DNA of 64,000 bases. Source: Dasypus novemcinctus. Its lineage: Eukaryota > Chordata > Mammalia > Cingulata > Dasypodidae. The notes under the pieces were generated by a model. It was not told the origin of the DNA, searched no databases, and worked only from the letters and a program-made list of their open reading frames with translations. This document shows positions 34,561-47,640 of the stretch, in pieces. How positions within the stretch are numbered: the stretch's first letter is position 1; each line of letters opens with the position of its first letter. The translations under genes were made by a program, and so were the position numbers. Location of the stretch: contig NC_080702.1 of the NCBI RefSeq assembly GCF_030445035.2, forward strand, positions 29,009,060-29,073,059. Direction: 5' to 3'.

Positions 34561-37500
34561 CTGAGTGTCTCTGTGACTTTGCGTGGCCTTGTGTCTGTGC
34601 CTCTGTCATTCCGTGTGTCCGGGCGGGAGTCACCACGTCGTGCGTGTCTTCTCGGGGCCCTTGGCGACTGGGACCTCGTGTGCATCCACGTATGTGCACG
34701 GCCACGCAGGATTCTGGGAGTCGCTGGAACCGTGTGAGTGTGACCTTGGGGCTCAGTGTCCCAGCCCCTCTGCGGTTTTAGGCAGGGGTGAGTGGGTCTC
34801 CCCGGGTGGCCCTGGGTGACCCGGCGTCATCCCGGGGGGCTCCAGGAGGGTGTGGCCACGTGTGAGTTTGTCCTGGAAGGGTGTGGGGTGGCCTCTCGGG
34901 GTGGCCCTGTTGTGTGCGGGTGATTCTCTGCTCCCGTATCCTGCTGTGTCCCAGTACGCGTGTGTGTCTTTGTGATTCCGGGAGCGTGTGGCCTGGGGAC
35001 TCCCGTGCCTGAGTCCACGTGTGTGTGGCATGGCCACAGGTGCCCAGCCGGGTGTCCCTGGGGAGTGGGAGCCCCGGACCTCCCCCGGGCCCGAGGAGGG
35101 GAGACCCCAGACCCTGCCCGGGGCCCACCCGGCTGGGCCAGGCGGCATCAGGCCCTGTTAGGGAGCAGCCCTCCCTCCTACCTGGCAGCACCCACAGCCC
35201 AGCTCCCCTCCGCTCCTGGGTGCCAGGTGTTTGGGCACCTCCCCAGGAGGCCCGCGCAGGAGCCAGAGGAGCCGGGGCCCGCCTTGTGGGGGCCTGGATC
35301 TCTCCGCGCCGCCACCTTTCCCACATCCTGGCCAGGTACTGCTGTGCGCCTGCTGCCCCCCTCCCCAGCACCCCCCACACACACCTGCACTGTACGAGCA
35401 CACCTGCTGCCAGCTGCTGCCAGGTGGGCAGCCCCGGCAGGGAGGAATGTGGGGGATTCCAGCTGTGGCGTCCCAGCTGTGCCCAGCTCTCCGCCCCCCC
35501 AGTGCCCACCTCCCTCGTGATTTCTCGAAGTCTGTGTGAGCCCTGAGCCCTGGGCTGTGGGAGGAGGGGGGAGCGGGGAGCAAGGGGCGGGGGGTGCCTT
35601 CTGGGACAGCCCCCATCAAATGCCTCCTGGTGTGGGGGGGTGCAGAGTGAGCGTGTTTGGTGGGGGGGATGTGTGCAGACCGGGGGAGGGAGGTGAGTTG
35701 GGGGGGGGGGGACGCGGAGACAACGTGGGGGCTGGAGGCTCGTTCATGGTGGGTGTGCTGTGAGCCTGGGGGGGTGTATGTGTGTGATGGGAAAGCTGCT
35801 GTGTGCACTAAGGGAAAGGGGGGCGTGAGTGGGTGTTGGGGGGGCTGGGGTACAGGTTCCAGCAGAGCCCAACTTTGGCCGCAGCCTCCAGCCCAGGAGG
35901 ATGACGGCGGGCGGGGCGCGGGCAGAGGCCCAGGGTGCCGGCATGGGGGCTGGATTTGGTGGGGGGCTCCAGAAACAGAGGGGGTTGCAAAAATGCTCCC
36001 GAGCTCCCCCCCCCGAAAGCCCCAGGTCCACTGAGCCTCAGGCACCCCCCCAAAACCCTCTGCCATTTCTTCCCCCACTCCAGGCTTTCCCTGCCCCACA
36101 AGCCCCCACCTCTCCCTCTAGTGGCCCCTTCTCCCAGCAAGGATCCCCCACAGCCCCCTCCCCCCCATTTTCCCAGGCATCCGAAGCCCATGTCGCCCCA
36201 GCCCCCTAAACTTCTCTGGGGCCCACATCCCCCCTCCCCCTTCCCCGGCGCCTCAGGACCCCCAGCCCCTCTTTTACCCCAGCTCCCCCGTCTCTTCCGC
36301 CCCTCATCCCTGAACCCCCAAATCCGTCCTCACCCCTTTCCCTCGCCACCCAGGCCGCCAGTTGGCCTTGAGCCCCCACCCCCTGCCCTGCCCTTGGCTC
36401 AGCCCCTCACAGTCCCCGCTCCCCCGGCCCCCAGCCCCCCTCGGCCCCGCCCCGCAAGCCCCCCGCCGCCTGCCCCTGGCCTTCCTCCCGCAGCCGCCGC
36501 GGACACGGCCACAGCAGCCCTGAAACTTTAAACGGTGTTAAAAGTTTCTGTTTACGAGGAGCCCTTGAATTTTTAAGAACGTATCGATTCTCTCGGCCAC
36601 GGCCTCGCGTTCGCTCGGCAGGCGCTGGGGGGGGGCGAGGGGAGGCCTCGACGCACGGGATCCTGGGGACAGAGGCCCCCCCCCCAGCCCAGAATGACAG
36701 ACAGACCCACCCCGGGCACACACAGCCCCCCGCCCACCCGTGCACAGCGCCATGGCCTAACAGCCGCGGTGGCTCTTCTGTGCCCTGACCCACGGGGGGC
36801 CACCCCAGCCATAGAAAAACACAGACACTGCCCCCTACCCCGGCAGGTCCCCGGGGACCCTCCTCCAGCCCCCCCACCTGGCCAGGGACGCACGAGCTGG
36901 CGTCCCCCATGCTGACGCCTTCTGGCCCTCGGAGCGGTCAGCCACGCTCACCCGGTCACCCACGTCGCGGGCACTTTCCTGGCAAGCCCAGAGCTATCAC
37001 CACCACTTGTATGACACTAGGATGTCAAACCCCTCCCCAGGACGGGGTCTCCCTCCCCTCTTATTCCTTGCAGCCGCCCCGCTCCCCTGCACTGGGCACG
37101 GGGCCTGGGACACTCACGCTCTCTTAGGGGCACCCCCGGATGACACAGCCGGGCCCACGGCCCAGCACACGGGGCCACACAAATGTCCTCCCAGAGGTCT
37201 CCTTACTCACACCCACACGTGCACACACGGACAGAATTCCTGGCACCCGGGCACACTGACACAACCAGGAACACAGCACCCCAGGGGCGCTTTGACACAC
37301 ACACACACGCCTCGGCGCCTGCTTGCAGAGACCCGCCGGGCACCTGTGCCCGCGCAGACCTGGGGCTGACACCCCCTCCGGCAGACAATGCCTAGCTGGG
37401 AATGGCCACCACCTCTTGGCCCGCGAGGGCCCCTTGTGTTGGCAGGAGCTGCCTGGGGGCTGCGGGCACCGCCTCCCCGTGCATCCGGGGGGGGGGGTCA

Positions 37501-38170
37501 CCTGTGCCAGTATCCCCGGCACCAACCTCTCCCCTCATTCCCATCTGCTCTGGACCAGGGAGCTGCCAGGGAGGGGGACAGGAGCCTCACCCGGGAATGT
37601 GTGTGTGTGTGTGTGTGTGTGTAGCCAGGGCCCTGACTCCTGCTTCTGTCCCCAAAGGTTGGGCCACGCATCCTCTGCTAGAGCTGAATGTGTCCACGGC
37701 CAGGGTCAAGTTCAATGTGCGTTGGCCATGTGCGCCCGCGTCTCGTCGGTGTGTGCCTGTGCGTGCGTGGCCGGGTGGTTCTCTGCCAGTCAGCGGCGTG
37801 TCAGACCTGTCCCTTGGTGTGTGTGTGCTTGTGTTGACTGACACTGCCAGGGACACTTTGTGTCAGTGACACTTTGTATCTCTTTGTATCAGGTTGCTGC
37901 CCCGTGCACACACCCGGGTGTCTGATGGCGTGTGTTTGTGTGACAGTGTGTCAGCCCCGTCTCCCTTTTATCTGTGTCGACCGGCACGTTGGAGGCGGCC
38001 CCCGCGTGTGTGCGCGCGCCCTTTATTGCCGCAGCGGCCAACGTGTGCTGGCGTGAGCGCGTCTTGGCGACTCCGTGTAGGAAGCTGCGCCTGGAGTGTG
38101 TCAGGGTGTGGTCACGTGACCCAGTGTGCCAGCGTGGGTCTGGTCGGCGTCAGTGTGCACGGGTGTGCGT
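34561..38170. other. NFIX upstream region
   Basis: No exon or interspersed repeat is recognised. GT-rich remnants at the left, a C-rich, G-poor plus strand at about 35990-36500, and an AT-rich hairpin-forming patch at 36520-36600. A (GT)n run lies at 37600-37622. Confidence 0.45.
36519..36600. promoter_or_regulatory. AT-rich island with an inverted repeat upstream of NFIX
   Basis: Arms aaactttaaac (36523-36533) and gttaaaagttt (36537-36547) pair with one mismatch around a three-base loop. The island continues with cgtatcgattctc, in sharp contrast to the GC-rich surroundings. Function unknown. Confidence 0.35.
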
Positions 38171-39770
38171 GTGCGCCCATCGACACGCCCTCCCGGGCCA
38201 AAGGCCTGCAGTTGCCGCGTGGCCCTGCGGGGTCTCGGGACGGCTCCCCCCCACCCCACCCCCGCGTGGGGGGGGGGGGTCCCCAGGCCGCGGGGGTGGG
38301 GTGCCCAGGCCCGGCGAGCGTGTCCGTGCGGCCCCGGGGCGGGGGCGCCCTTTGGGGTGGCCACCCGCGCGGGCCGCCGGGGTGGGGGGACCTGCCCGAG
38401 CCCCCCGCCGCGCGCTCGCGGGTGCCAGGGCGCGCGGGCCAGCACGTGGCGCGCCGGTGCGGGGCGGGGAAGGGCGGGGGGGGGGGGGGCGTCCCCGCGC
38501 GCGCGCGCGGGGCTGCGGGGGCGCGCGCGCGCGTGTGTCCCCGGCGGCCGCGCCCGCGCCGGCCCGCCCCTCGCCGCGCCCCTCCTCCCGCCCGCGCGCC
38601 GCCCGCTCCCTCTCCCCGGAGCCAGTGCGCCGCTTCCAAACTTTGTCTAAACTTTCACTTTCGCAGCGCGGCGGCGGCGGCGGCGGGCGCGGGGCACCGG
38701 CCGAGCGGCGGCGGCATGGAGTAGACGCGCGCCGGCGGCGGGACGCGAGCGGCAGCGGCGAGCGCGGCGGCGGCGGCGGCGGCCCCGGGAGCCGGCGGGG
38801 ACCGAGCCGGCGGGCGGCCGGGCGCGGAGGCGGCGCCGAGCAGCCGGGCCGCCGGGGCCGGGCGGGCGCGGCGCGGCCGAGGCCGGAGCGAGCCGAGCGC
38901 AGCCGGAGCCCGAGCCCGGCCCGAGCCCGAGCGCGGCCGCCGCGGCCCGGGCCTGTCCCCAAGCCGCGGCCCGGCCGCCGCGCTCCCAGCTATGTACTCC
39001 CCGTACTGCCTGACCCAGGTACCGGCCGCTGTCCCCGCCGGGGCCGGGGGTGGGGGTGGGGGCGCGCGTGGGCAGCCCCCCGCGGGGGGCCACCCGGTGC
39101 GCAAATCCCGGGGCGGGGGTGGCGGCGACACAGTGGCCGGGGAGGGGTGTGGGGGGGGGAAACTGTCCCGAGGGCGCAGCCGGCGGGCGCGGCGGTCCCC
39201 GAGGGGTGGCAGCGGCGTGGCGGCGGGCCCCCGGCGGCCCCGGCGGGCGGCCGCGGGGTGCCCCGGGGCGGGCGGGCGGCTCCCCAAAGCCTTTGTTCAA
39301 GGCCTCACATGGGAGCCGGGCTGAGAAAATGGCGGGGCTCCCAAATTTTCGGAGGGGCAGGGGAGGGGAGGGAGGGGCGGGCGCGCTGCCAGCCCGGGCC
39401 GCGCCTCGGGGGCCGACCCTGGATGCGGCCCGTTGCGCCCCCCCCTCTCTTCCCCCCTCACCCCCCCCCCCCCCCGCACCTCCCCAAACTTTCCTCCGCG
39501 CAAACTTTGCGCCCCGGCGACCCGGGGTGCCTGCGGGGTGGACCCCGGCGGGCCTGGGCAAGTGCGTCCCGCTGCCCCGAGGCGGCAGGGGGCGGGAGGT
39601 CGCCGCCGCCAGTGTCGTGGCCACGCCGTCGGGTCAGCCGCGGGCACCTCGGCGCGCGGCTGCGAGAGCGCGTCCCGCGTCCAGCGAAGTGGCCTGCGCC
39701 GCGCACCGGCGGGCGGCAGGGGCGGGCGGGAAGCTTGCCTTGTCATCCCACCTTCCCAGGGCGGTGGTCT
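38170..39770 (+). promoter_or_regulatory. NFIX: NFIX CpG-island promoter and 5' UTR
   Basis: Extreme CpG density around the first coding exon. An AT-richer conserved-looking core, cttccaaactttgtctaaac followed by tttcactttcgcag (about 38630-38664), stands out and is the likeliest start-site region. No TATA box. The 5' UTR to 38991 is GCG-repeat rich. Confidence 0.7.
38992..39018 (+). CDS. NFIX: NFIX exon 1 coding part (5' partial gene)
   Basis: NFIX is a nuclear factor I transcription factor that binds TTGGC(N5)GCCAA through its N-terminal MH1-like domain and acts in brain, muscle and blood development. The nine codons MYSPYCLTQ are exactly the known first exon of the main mammalian NFIX isoform; the donor gtaccg begins at 39019. 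The close paralogue NFIA has MYSPLCLTQ, so the Tyr at position 5 favours NFIX, and the neighbourhood confirms it. The ATG has G at -3. The DNA-binding domain starts in exon 2, which is not in the window; known first introns of this gene are of comparable size (tens of kb). Alternative first exons may exist but none is recognised. Confidence 0.9.
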
Positions 39771-41603
39771 GAGACCTCCCCCCCGGGAGGGCGCTGGAGC
39801 TGCCCCGGGAGGCCGGCCGCGGCCCTGGCAGTGCCGCCCGCAGGAGGGCCAGGCCGCGGCCGGTGGCACCGACTCCGCACAGGGGGCACCTGGGAGCGGC
39901 ACAGCCCTGCTTATCAGCGGCGCCTGTTGCTGTGGGGTGTCCAGGCCTGGGGCCCTAAACTGGCCCCTCAGCCCAGCCCGGGCGCCCTGCTTGCCGGGGT
40001 GCCCGAGCGAGCACCCCAGCCAGGACTGCACATGGACGTGGCCGCTGCACGGGCGTGGCGGGTGCTCGAGGCACGCGTGGCGGGGGGACGAGAGGGTCGT
40101 CGTGCCGGGGTGTGTGTCGGCCGTGGCCATGCACTACCCTCTTGCCTCGACAAGGGTGCGTGTGTCTTGGGGGCTCGGCGTGGCATCCGCCGATCGGCCG
40201 TGGGCAGGCCTGCATGGCACCGAACGTGGGTGGCCCGGGCAGCGGGCTTTCAAGGGCAAGAGCCGCCGCGAGGGCGACGGGCGTGCGTGCGCCTCGTGGT
40301 GTGCCCACGGGTGTGAGCTGGGCCCCCGTGGCCGGGTTGGGGGACACCCCCACGTCTGCACCTCTGACCCGGCCAGCCGGCCCTGCTCGGGCGTCCCCCC
40401 CTGTGACCACCCTGTCTGCCAAGCCAGGTCCGAGTCGTGCCCGCCGACCCGTATCTGGAGCCTAGTGGGGCTGGGACCCCCCCCCCCACTCGAGCGGCCC
40501 TTCGCCCACCAGTCCTGCCACCCCCACACCCCAGGCCCCTCGGCTCTCACAGCACCCTGAAAGTGTGTGCTGTGAAAGTGCCAGCTCGAGCCACTGGCAG
40601 CAAACGGTCAGGAGCAGCTTGAGTTTGGGGCTTCCCAAGAATCAGGGGCTCGGGGGGGGGGGGGGCCATGGGCACGGGCTTGGCCGGTGCCATGCAGGTG
40701 ACTGTGTCTTGGGTGGCCCCTTTGGCGGCCAGGAAGGGTCTGCCTGTCCCCAACGGCCACATCTCTCAGTGGCAGCGCCCGGGTTTCGCCATCCCGCTTC
40801 CCTCGTCCCCCCGTTCGTCTCTCTTTCTGACAACCCCTCTCTGTCCTTGTTTTGTGTGTGTGCTTCTCTCCCCGTCCGTGGCTCCCCGTGTCCCCTTTTC
40901 GTCCCCGTCCCCCCCTTGTGCTTCTGACCGACCTCGTCTCTCCTCCTCGCCGTCTCTGGTTCCTGCCCTCCCCTCCCCCTGCCTCTCTGACTCCCTGGCC
41001 CCCATTTCTCTCCCTCTCTCCCTCTCCCTTTTCTTTTTTTTTTTTTTTCAAACCAGAATTGGCTTCGATTTTAAAGTCAATAAATGATTGAGCAGAAACG
41101 AGCTTGGAGCAGCGGGGCCCTGGCGGGGAAAGGCGCTGTGGGCGAGGGGGAAGGGCGGGGGGGAAATCTCCTTCTGGAAAAAGCATCGAAATCCAGGGCG
41201 GCCGGGCGGGGCGGCTGCTGGAGCAGCTCGAGCCCACCGCAGCCGCGGGGCTCCGGGGCCTGGGCTGAGGGGTGAGGTACGGGGTGGATGGGGCCCCCCC
41301 AACGGACAGAGCCACGCTCAGACGTGGACACACACGCCGATGGAGGCGACTGCTTGCGCCAGCGTCCAGACACGCCGCCGGCCGTGGGAGGCTGTGGACC
41401 CGGGTCGCCAAATGCACGCACAGCCCTTGAGACGGGACACGCATGTTGACGTAGGCTCACGGGGTCGCACGGGCGGCCTGGGCCCACGCGTGGGCTCGCC
41501 TCCACGCCACGCTTGCTCACACGGACCCACGGCTGGCCGGACAGACGTGCCCAGTACGTCTTGATGGAGAACGGCGATGCCAGGGGTTCCCCCACCATGT
41601 GTG

Positions 41604-41830
41604 GACACGGGGTACTTTCCCAGGTGCACACGCGGGTACACGCCAGCGCACGCAGCCCGTGCACGGGGAGGCACGCACAGACACGTGTGTGTTTGCTGGC
41701 GGCTCACCTGGGTGCAGACACGGGGTACTTCCCCAGGTGCACGCGCGGGTGCACGCCAGCGCACGCGGCCCGTGCACGGGGGGGGCACGCACAGACACGT
41801 GTGTGCTTGCTAGCACGCACGGGGCACACC
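41604..41830. repeat. two-copy tandem duplication, 113-base unit
   Basis: The landmark gacacggggtactt occurs at 41604 and 41717, followed in both by caggtgcac, cgcgggt and ccgtgcacgggg. The copies differ at a few positions. Confidence 0.85.
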
Positions 41831-43699
41831 TAGGCACGCTCACCCTCAGACACACGTGTGCAACGATATCCCTCGTGATACAGTCGAGCGGTCACCGAGT
41901 ACCGGGTTCCAGCCCCTACCTCCCTGCCCCCTCCCAGATTTCTCCCCAGTAGCTGTGGCCCCCCGCCCCCAAGTCTCCAGGAAGCCGTTGTGCCCTTGAC
42001 CCCCCGTGCCGGCCTGCTGTTCCCCCGTCTTTCTGGCCATCTTTCGCTCTGGCCCTGGGCGCGTGCTTCAGGCCAGAGGCAGGCTGGGAAGCGTGCGGGG
42101 CGGGCGGGCCGAGTTGGGGCGAGATTAGGGGGTTCGGCCGAACTTGGAGCTGGCGGTGGGGTCTCTGGGGGGGCGGCGTGCTCCCTTCTCCCCTCCCGGG
42201 GTGGTGGTGGAGGCAGGCTGGGAACAGGGCCTCCCAGCTGGGTGGCACGGGAGCCGAGGCTGCGAGCCCGGCGTGGCCCTGCGCCCGGGCTGGGGTCGAG
42301 CTCCCAGTGGGGTGCCTGGGAATCCTGGGGCTTGAACGCAGAAGTCCTCCCCAGGGGACTGTGGCCGGGTTTGGGTGCCACCTGGCTCGTGCGCGCGCGC
42401 GAGAGTCAGGCACCAGTCATCTTGCTCGCCAGCACAAGGCCAACGGCCTGAGGGAGAGGTGCCTCTTGAGGGGCGGAAGGCGGGGTCTAGGCGCCACCTG
42501 ACCTCTCGGTAATCCAGGTGGACTGCCCGGAGGAGGAGGCAAACGAAATACTGGGAAGGATGTAGGCCAGGCAGAAGGCGGCTTGATGGGGGTGAGGGGT
42601 GTCGGGGACAGGAGTTTGTGTGGGGGTCGAGGCCCACCCCAGCCCTGCCCTTCCCGGGGCCTTTGGGCGCCCCGGCCCTTTTCCCTGATCTTGAACCCCA
42701 ATCGTGACCAGGCGCCCCCGGGGACCCCGAGGCCTGGTGTGCCCGAATGGAAGCGGGACAAAGAGCCCGGAGACCAGGGTGGGTCCCCGTGCAGCCCCAG
42801 AGCTGCCGTTTCCGCGTCCTCGCGCAGGCGCCGTCACCTGGGCCCACCAGGGGGGTGCGGACGGGACAGGAAGCGTGTGCCGGGGTGGGCGCGTGGCTGT
42901 ACCGAAAACCCCACGTGGTCCCGGTAGGGTGGCAGTGTCGGCCCCGACCCCCCGTCCCCGGCTCCTCGAAGCTTGACCCTGGGGTCTCGCTTCCCGCTCC
43001 GGCTGGACCTGTGGATGCCGTGCTTTCCTCTGGCACAGAGGTACGGGGTGGGGCTCCCGTCCCCACCAAGTAGGGGAGAAGCCCCGGATGCCTCCACGTC
43101 CCTGTCCCCAGGGCCCTGGACGTGGGGGTGAGGGGACAGCCGTGAGCGGTGGCCTGGGGTCGCCTGGCTGTGTGTGTCTCTCTCGGCCTCCCCTGTGTTT
43201 CTCGGAGCCGGTACTTCCTGCGCTGGGGAGTCTGTGTGTCTGCACCTAGCGTGACCAGCCGGGGACCCTGCCGTCACCTCACGCTCCATCCTTGGTGTCC
43301 CCGGGTGGCAGCGGGGTCAGGCATGTGTGCCGCCGAGCGTGCTTCGACATCACCTTTATGTCACGGGGCCACTGCTTTGTCCCCAACCCAGGGACGGTTG
43401 TCGGCGTACCCGATGCCATCTTTGTCCCTCCGTGTCGCCGGAGGGGTGTGTGTGTGTGTGACGGTGTCATGGCAACAGGCGTCACCCCCTCAAGCTGCTG
43501 CACCGGCGTGTGTTTCTCTGGGGGGGGGGGTCAGACCGTCCCAGCGAGGTGGGTACCGGAGCGTCACCTGCCGCCGCACGTGTCGGGGCGCCGGCCCGCG
43601 TCGACAACGTGTCAACCCGTGTGCCTCCGGGCCTCGCCCCCAAACGGCTAGCCGCCCCCCCCCCCCGGGGACCATCACGGAGCGCCACGCCGTGTGAGT

Positions 43700-45450
43700 C
43701 CCCCCACCCTGCACCCCCACGGCATCCCTCGGCCTCTTGGCGATGCCCACCGCGGCGGGCTGGACGTGGCGGGGAGCGGACGGCCTCTGTGTGGCTCCCC
43801 GAGATCCAGTGGCCGCGGGCTCTGCCCGTGCCCCCGGCCCGGGCGTCCCCAGGCCCGGCGTGGGCAGCAGCCTGCCGTGCGGTGGGCACGGGCGCGTGTC
43901 CCCCCCGTGGCTCGCTGAGCTCGGCATCTGCGTGCGTGGCCCACCGGGGCGACCGCACCCGCTGCCCCGTGGCCGGGTCTCGCCCACCCCCACGCCGCCC
44001 CGTCCCCCCCGAGAGCCCGGATTTGGAAACGGAGACCCCCCCCTTTTCTCTCCCTGTTCTCTTTCTCTCTTTCTCTCTCTCCTCCCCTCCTCCCTCTCTC
44101 CCTCTCTCTCTCCTGCCAAACGCGTCTTGGCTCCAACTGAATATCTCTCCTCGATTTTTGGCTCCAGCTCTGGGCGCGTTCACTAAAAGAAGAAGGGCTC
44201 GCTCCCCCGCCCCCCCTTCCCCGCCGCCTGCCCCCCCTCCCCGAGGAGCCCCGAGGAGGGCGGGAGCGGCCATGCGCAGGGGGCCCGGGCGCCCCGAGTC
44301 GGTCGGGCCAAGGGGGGTGCGGGCCCCGGTGGGTGAGGGGGCGCGGGTGGCCCGAGGGAGGGCCGCAGCCGGGGTGCCCGGGCTGCCGGGCCGGGCGGGG
44401 AGGGGTCGGGGGGCCCGGAGCTGGGGTGTCTGGCTTCTGGTGGGGCTGGCAGGGTTGTGCGAGGCGCAGCTGCGCCCAGAACTCGGCGCTGCGTTTGCCA
44501 CCACGACCGACGGCGTGGCTGCGCCAGCCGGGGAGGGGGAGGCGGGTGGCGGGCACTGCGGCGCGCGGCGGCCAATCAGGAGCCGGGGAGCTCTCCCCCA
44601 CACCGGGCCCCACCCCAAGGGGAGTGGGGGGGTGGGGGTGGCCGGCCGTGGGCAGGGGTGGGCAGCGCCACCCGGGACCCCGGCCCCCCTCCGCTGGAGC
44701 TCAGTGCCAGCTTGCCTGGCACCGATCGGGCGAGGGCGGGGGTCCGTCCCCACCTGAGGCCGCGTGAGCCAAGCTGGGGGGCGGCGGGGCCGCTCGGAGG
44801 GGCCAATCGCCCCCCTCCCCGCCCAGGGCCCCCCCCCCCCCCCGAGGCGCCTTCCAGTTCAGGGCAGCCAGGAGCTGGGGGGGTGCGGATTATCCGGGTG
44901 CTTCTGTCCAAATATCGGCCTTGGTCAGGGTGTCTCGGGGGGTGCATCTCACGCAGACGTGTACATGCGGGCACAAAGGACCACGTGGCCACCCCGGCCC
45001 GGCGTGGCCCGTGCGAACCCGCGGAGGGACACAGGACGGCGCGGTCCACCGGTCCCGCGCTGGTGGGCGCACGGCAGTGCACCCAACCTGGAGACGCAAG
45101 GCCCGGCCCGCGGCGGCCACGTGCGCCCCGCCGCACGCCCACACGGCCAGCGCAAGAGCACACGCCGCGGGGACACGCTGTCGGGCGCCTGGTGGCACAC
45201 GCGCCGGCGCAGGACCCGGAGTGTCTCCCCCAGGGGCGGGTCTGCCTCCTTGGCCGTCCCTGGGGGACAACGGGCGGTGCCCGGAGGGGCCTCGGGGTGG
45301 CGCGGCGGGCAGGTGGGGTGCCCCTGGCCTCGTGCGGGCCCGCCGCGGACCGCCTTGCCGCGCTTGGCACGGGGACGGTCCCCGCCACAAAGGAGGATCC
45401 CGCTCCAAGCGTGGGGAGCGCCGAGGGGGACGCGCCCTGGAGTTACCCTT
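43700..45450. promoter_or_regulatory. intronic CpG island with CCAAT boxes and NFI half-sites
   Basis: CpG-dense. CT-rich tract at 44045-44113, NFI half-sites at 44115-44119 (GCCAA), 44127-44131 and 44158-44162 (TTGGC), and CCAAT boxes (ggccaatc) near 44570 and 44803. A candidate alternative promoter or intragenic regulatory island. Confidence 0.4.
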
Positions 45451-45519
45451 AGAGACGCAACCATAGCACAGGCAGGAGCGGGGCTGGGCCGTGGCGCTCA
45501 GCACCCCCGACGCGGAACA

Positions 45520-47640
45520 CCGACACAGGGACAGACCCACGGACACACAAGGAGACACACAGATCCAGAGACGCAAACGGACACGCGGAAATAGACACAG
45601 GCACACACGGAGACACAGGGATACAGAGATGGACACACAGAAATAGACATACAAACACACAGAGACACAGAGACACACGGACACGTGGAAATAGACACAC
45701 AAGCACACAAACGGAAACATACAGAGATGGACATGTGGAACTAGACACACACACGGAGGCAGAGATAGAGATGCACACGGACACACATGGAAATAGACAC
45801 ACAAGCATACAACATAAACACACATGGAAACATACAGAGATGGACACATGGGAATAGACACAAACACACACGGAGACAGAGATAGAGATGTACACAGACA
45901 CACATGGAAATAGACACACAAGCATACAACATAAACACACATGGAAACATACAGAGATGGACACATGGGAATAGACACAAACACACACGGAGACAGAGAT
46001 AGAGATGTACACAGACACACATGGAAATAGACACACAAGCATACAACATAAACACACATGGAAACATACAGAGATGGACACATGGGAATAGACACAAACA
46101 CACACGGAGACAGAGATAGAGATGTACACAGACACACATGGAAATAGACACACAAGCACACAAACAACATTAACACACACGGAGATGCACAGACACATGG
46201 GAATAGACACAAACACAGACACACGGAAACAGATGCACATGGAAATAGATGCAGAGACTCACATGGACACACATGGAAATAGACACACAGACAAATACAC
46301 ATGGAGACATACAGAGATGTACACGGACACACATGGAACTGGACACATATAGAAATAGACACACAGACACGGAGACGCACGTGGAGACACGGGAATACAA
46401 AGTTACACATGGACACATGGAAATAGACATACAAACATGGAGGCAAATACAGAGACACACATGGAAATAGACACATGGGCACACAAACAACATTAACACA
46501 CATGGAGACACAGATACAGAGATGCACAGACACATTGGGAATAGACACAAACACACAGACACACAGAAACAGATGAGATGCACATGGAAATAGATACAGA
46601 TGCAGAGACTCACATGGACACACATGGAAATAGACACACAGACACACAAACAAATACACATGGAGACAGACACAGAGATGCACAGGGACACACATGGAAA
46701 TAGACACATGGAGACAGCAATACAGAAACACACGGACACATATAGTAAGAGACACAGACAAACGGAGACACATATGGAGACACAGGAATACAGAGTTGCA
46801 CATGGACACAGGGAAATAGACATACAAACATGGAGACACAGATACAGAGACACACATGGAAATAGACACGGGCATGCAAACAGCATAAACACACATGGAG
46901 ACATACAGAGATGCACACGGACACACGTGGAAATAGACACAGATACAGAGATGCACATGGAAATAGACACACAGACACAAACACACATGGAGACAGACAC
47001 AGATGCACACGGACACATGGAAATAGATACAAACACACATGGAAACAGACGGAGACACAGGAATCCAGATTCACATGGACACACTGGAAACAGACACACG
47101 GAGACACAGGAATACACACAGGGACACATACAGAAATAGACACACAGACATGCCAACACACATAGACATGAATAAAGAGATGCGCATGGACACACATGGA
47201 AATGGAGATACAGAAATACAAAGTCACACGTGGACACACGGAAATAAACACACAAGCACATGGAGACACAGACACACATGGAAATAGACACACAGGCACA
47301 CAAACATGGAGACAGATGCACACGGACACACATGGAAATAGACACGGGCACACGGCATAAACACACGTGGAGACACAGACATGGAGGTGCATACAGACAC
47401 AGAGATAGACACAGACACACACGGAGACACAGAGATGCACACAGATACACACGGAAATAGGCACAGATCCAGAGATTCCCATGGACACAGACACACAAAC
47501 ACACATGGAGACACAGACACAGGTGCACGCAGACACACATGGAAATAGACACAGACACAAACACACACACATGGAAACACACGGAGACCCAGGAATACAG
47601 ACACACGTGGAAAGAGACACGCCCACGCCCGGGCGTCATC
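45520..47640. repeat. 2.1-kb ACACATGGAAATAGACAC minisatellite
   Basis: Units built from acacatggaaatagacacac and agacacagagatgcaca. A perfect or near-perfect higher-order repeat of 117 bases covers 45781-46141 (landmark cacatgg at 45784, 45901, 46018, 46135). Because 117 is a multiple of three and the array is C/A-rich, very long frames of 545 and 722 codons stay open on the minus strand; they encode Cys/Val/Ser-rich repeats with no known relative. Confidence 0.93.

Noticed and set aside
37974-40316. A 780-codon plus-strand frame across the NFIX promoter
   Set aside because: It spans the CpG island and the true NFIX first exon in another frame, is Arg/Pro/Gly/Ala-rich and resembles nothing known. 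Stop codons are rare in such GC-rich DNA.
44890-47058. 722-codon minus-strand frame
   Set aside because: Most of it is minisatellite with a repeat length divisible by three. The encoded Cys/Val/Ser periodicity follows from the DNA repeat.
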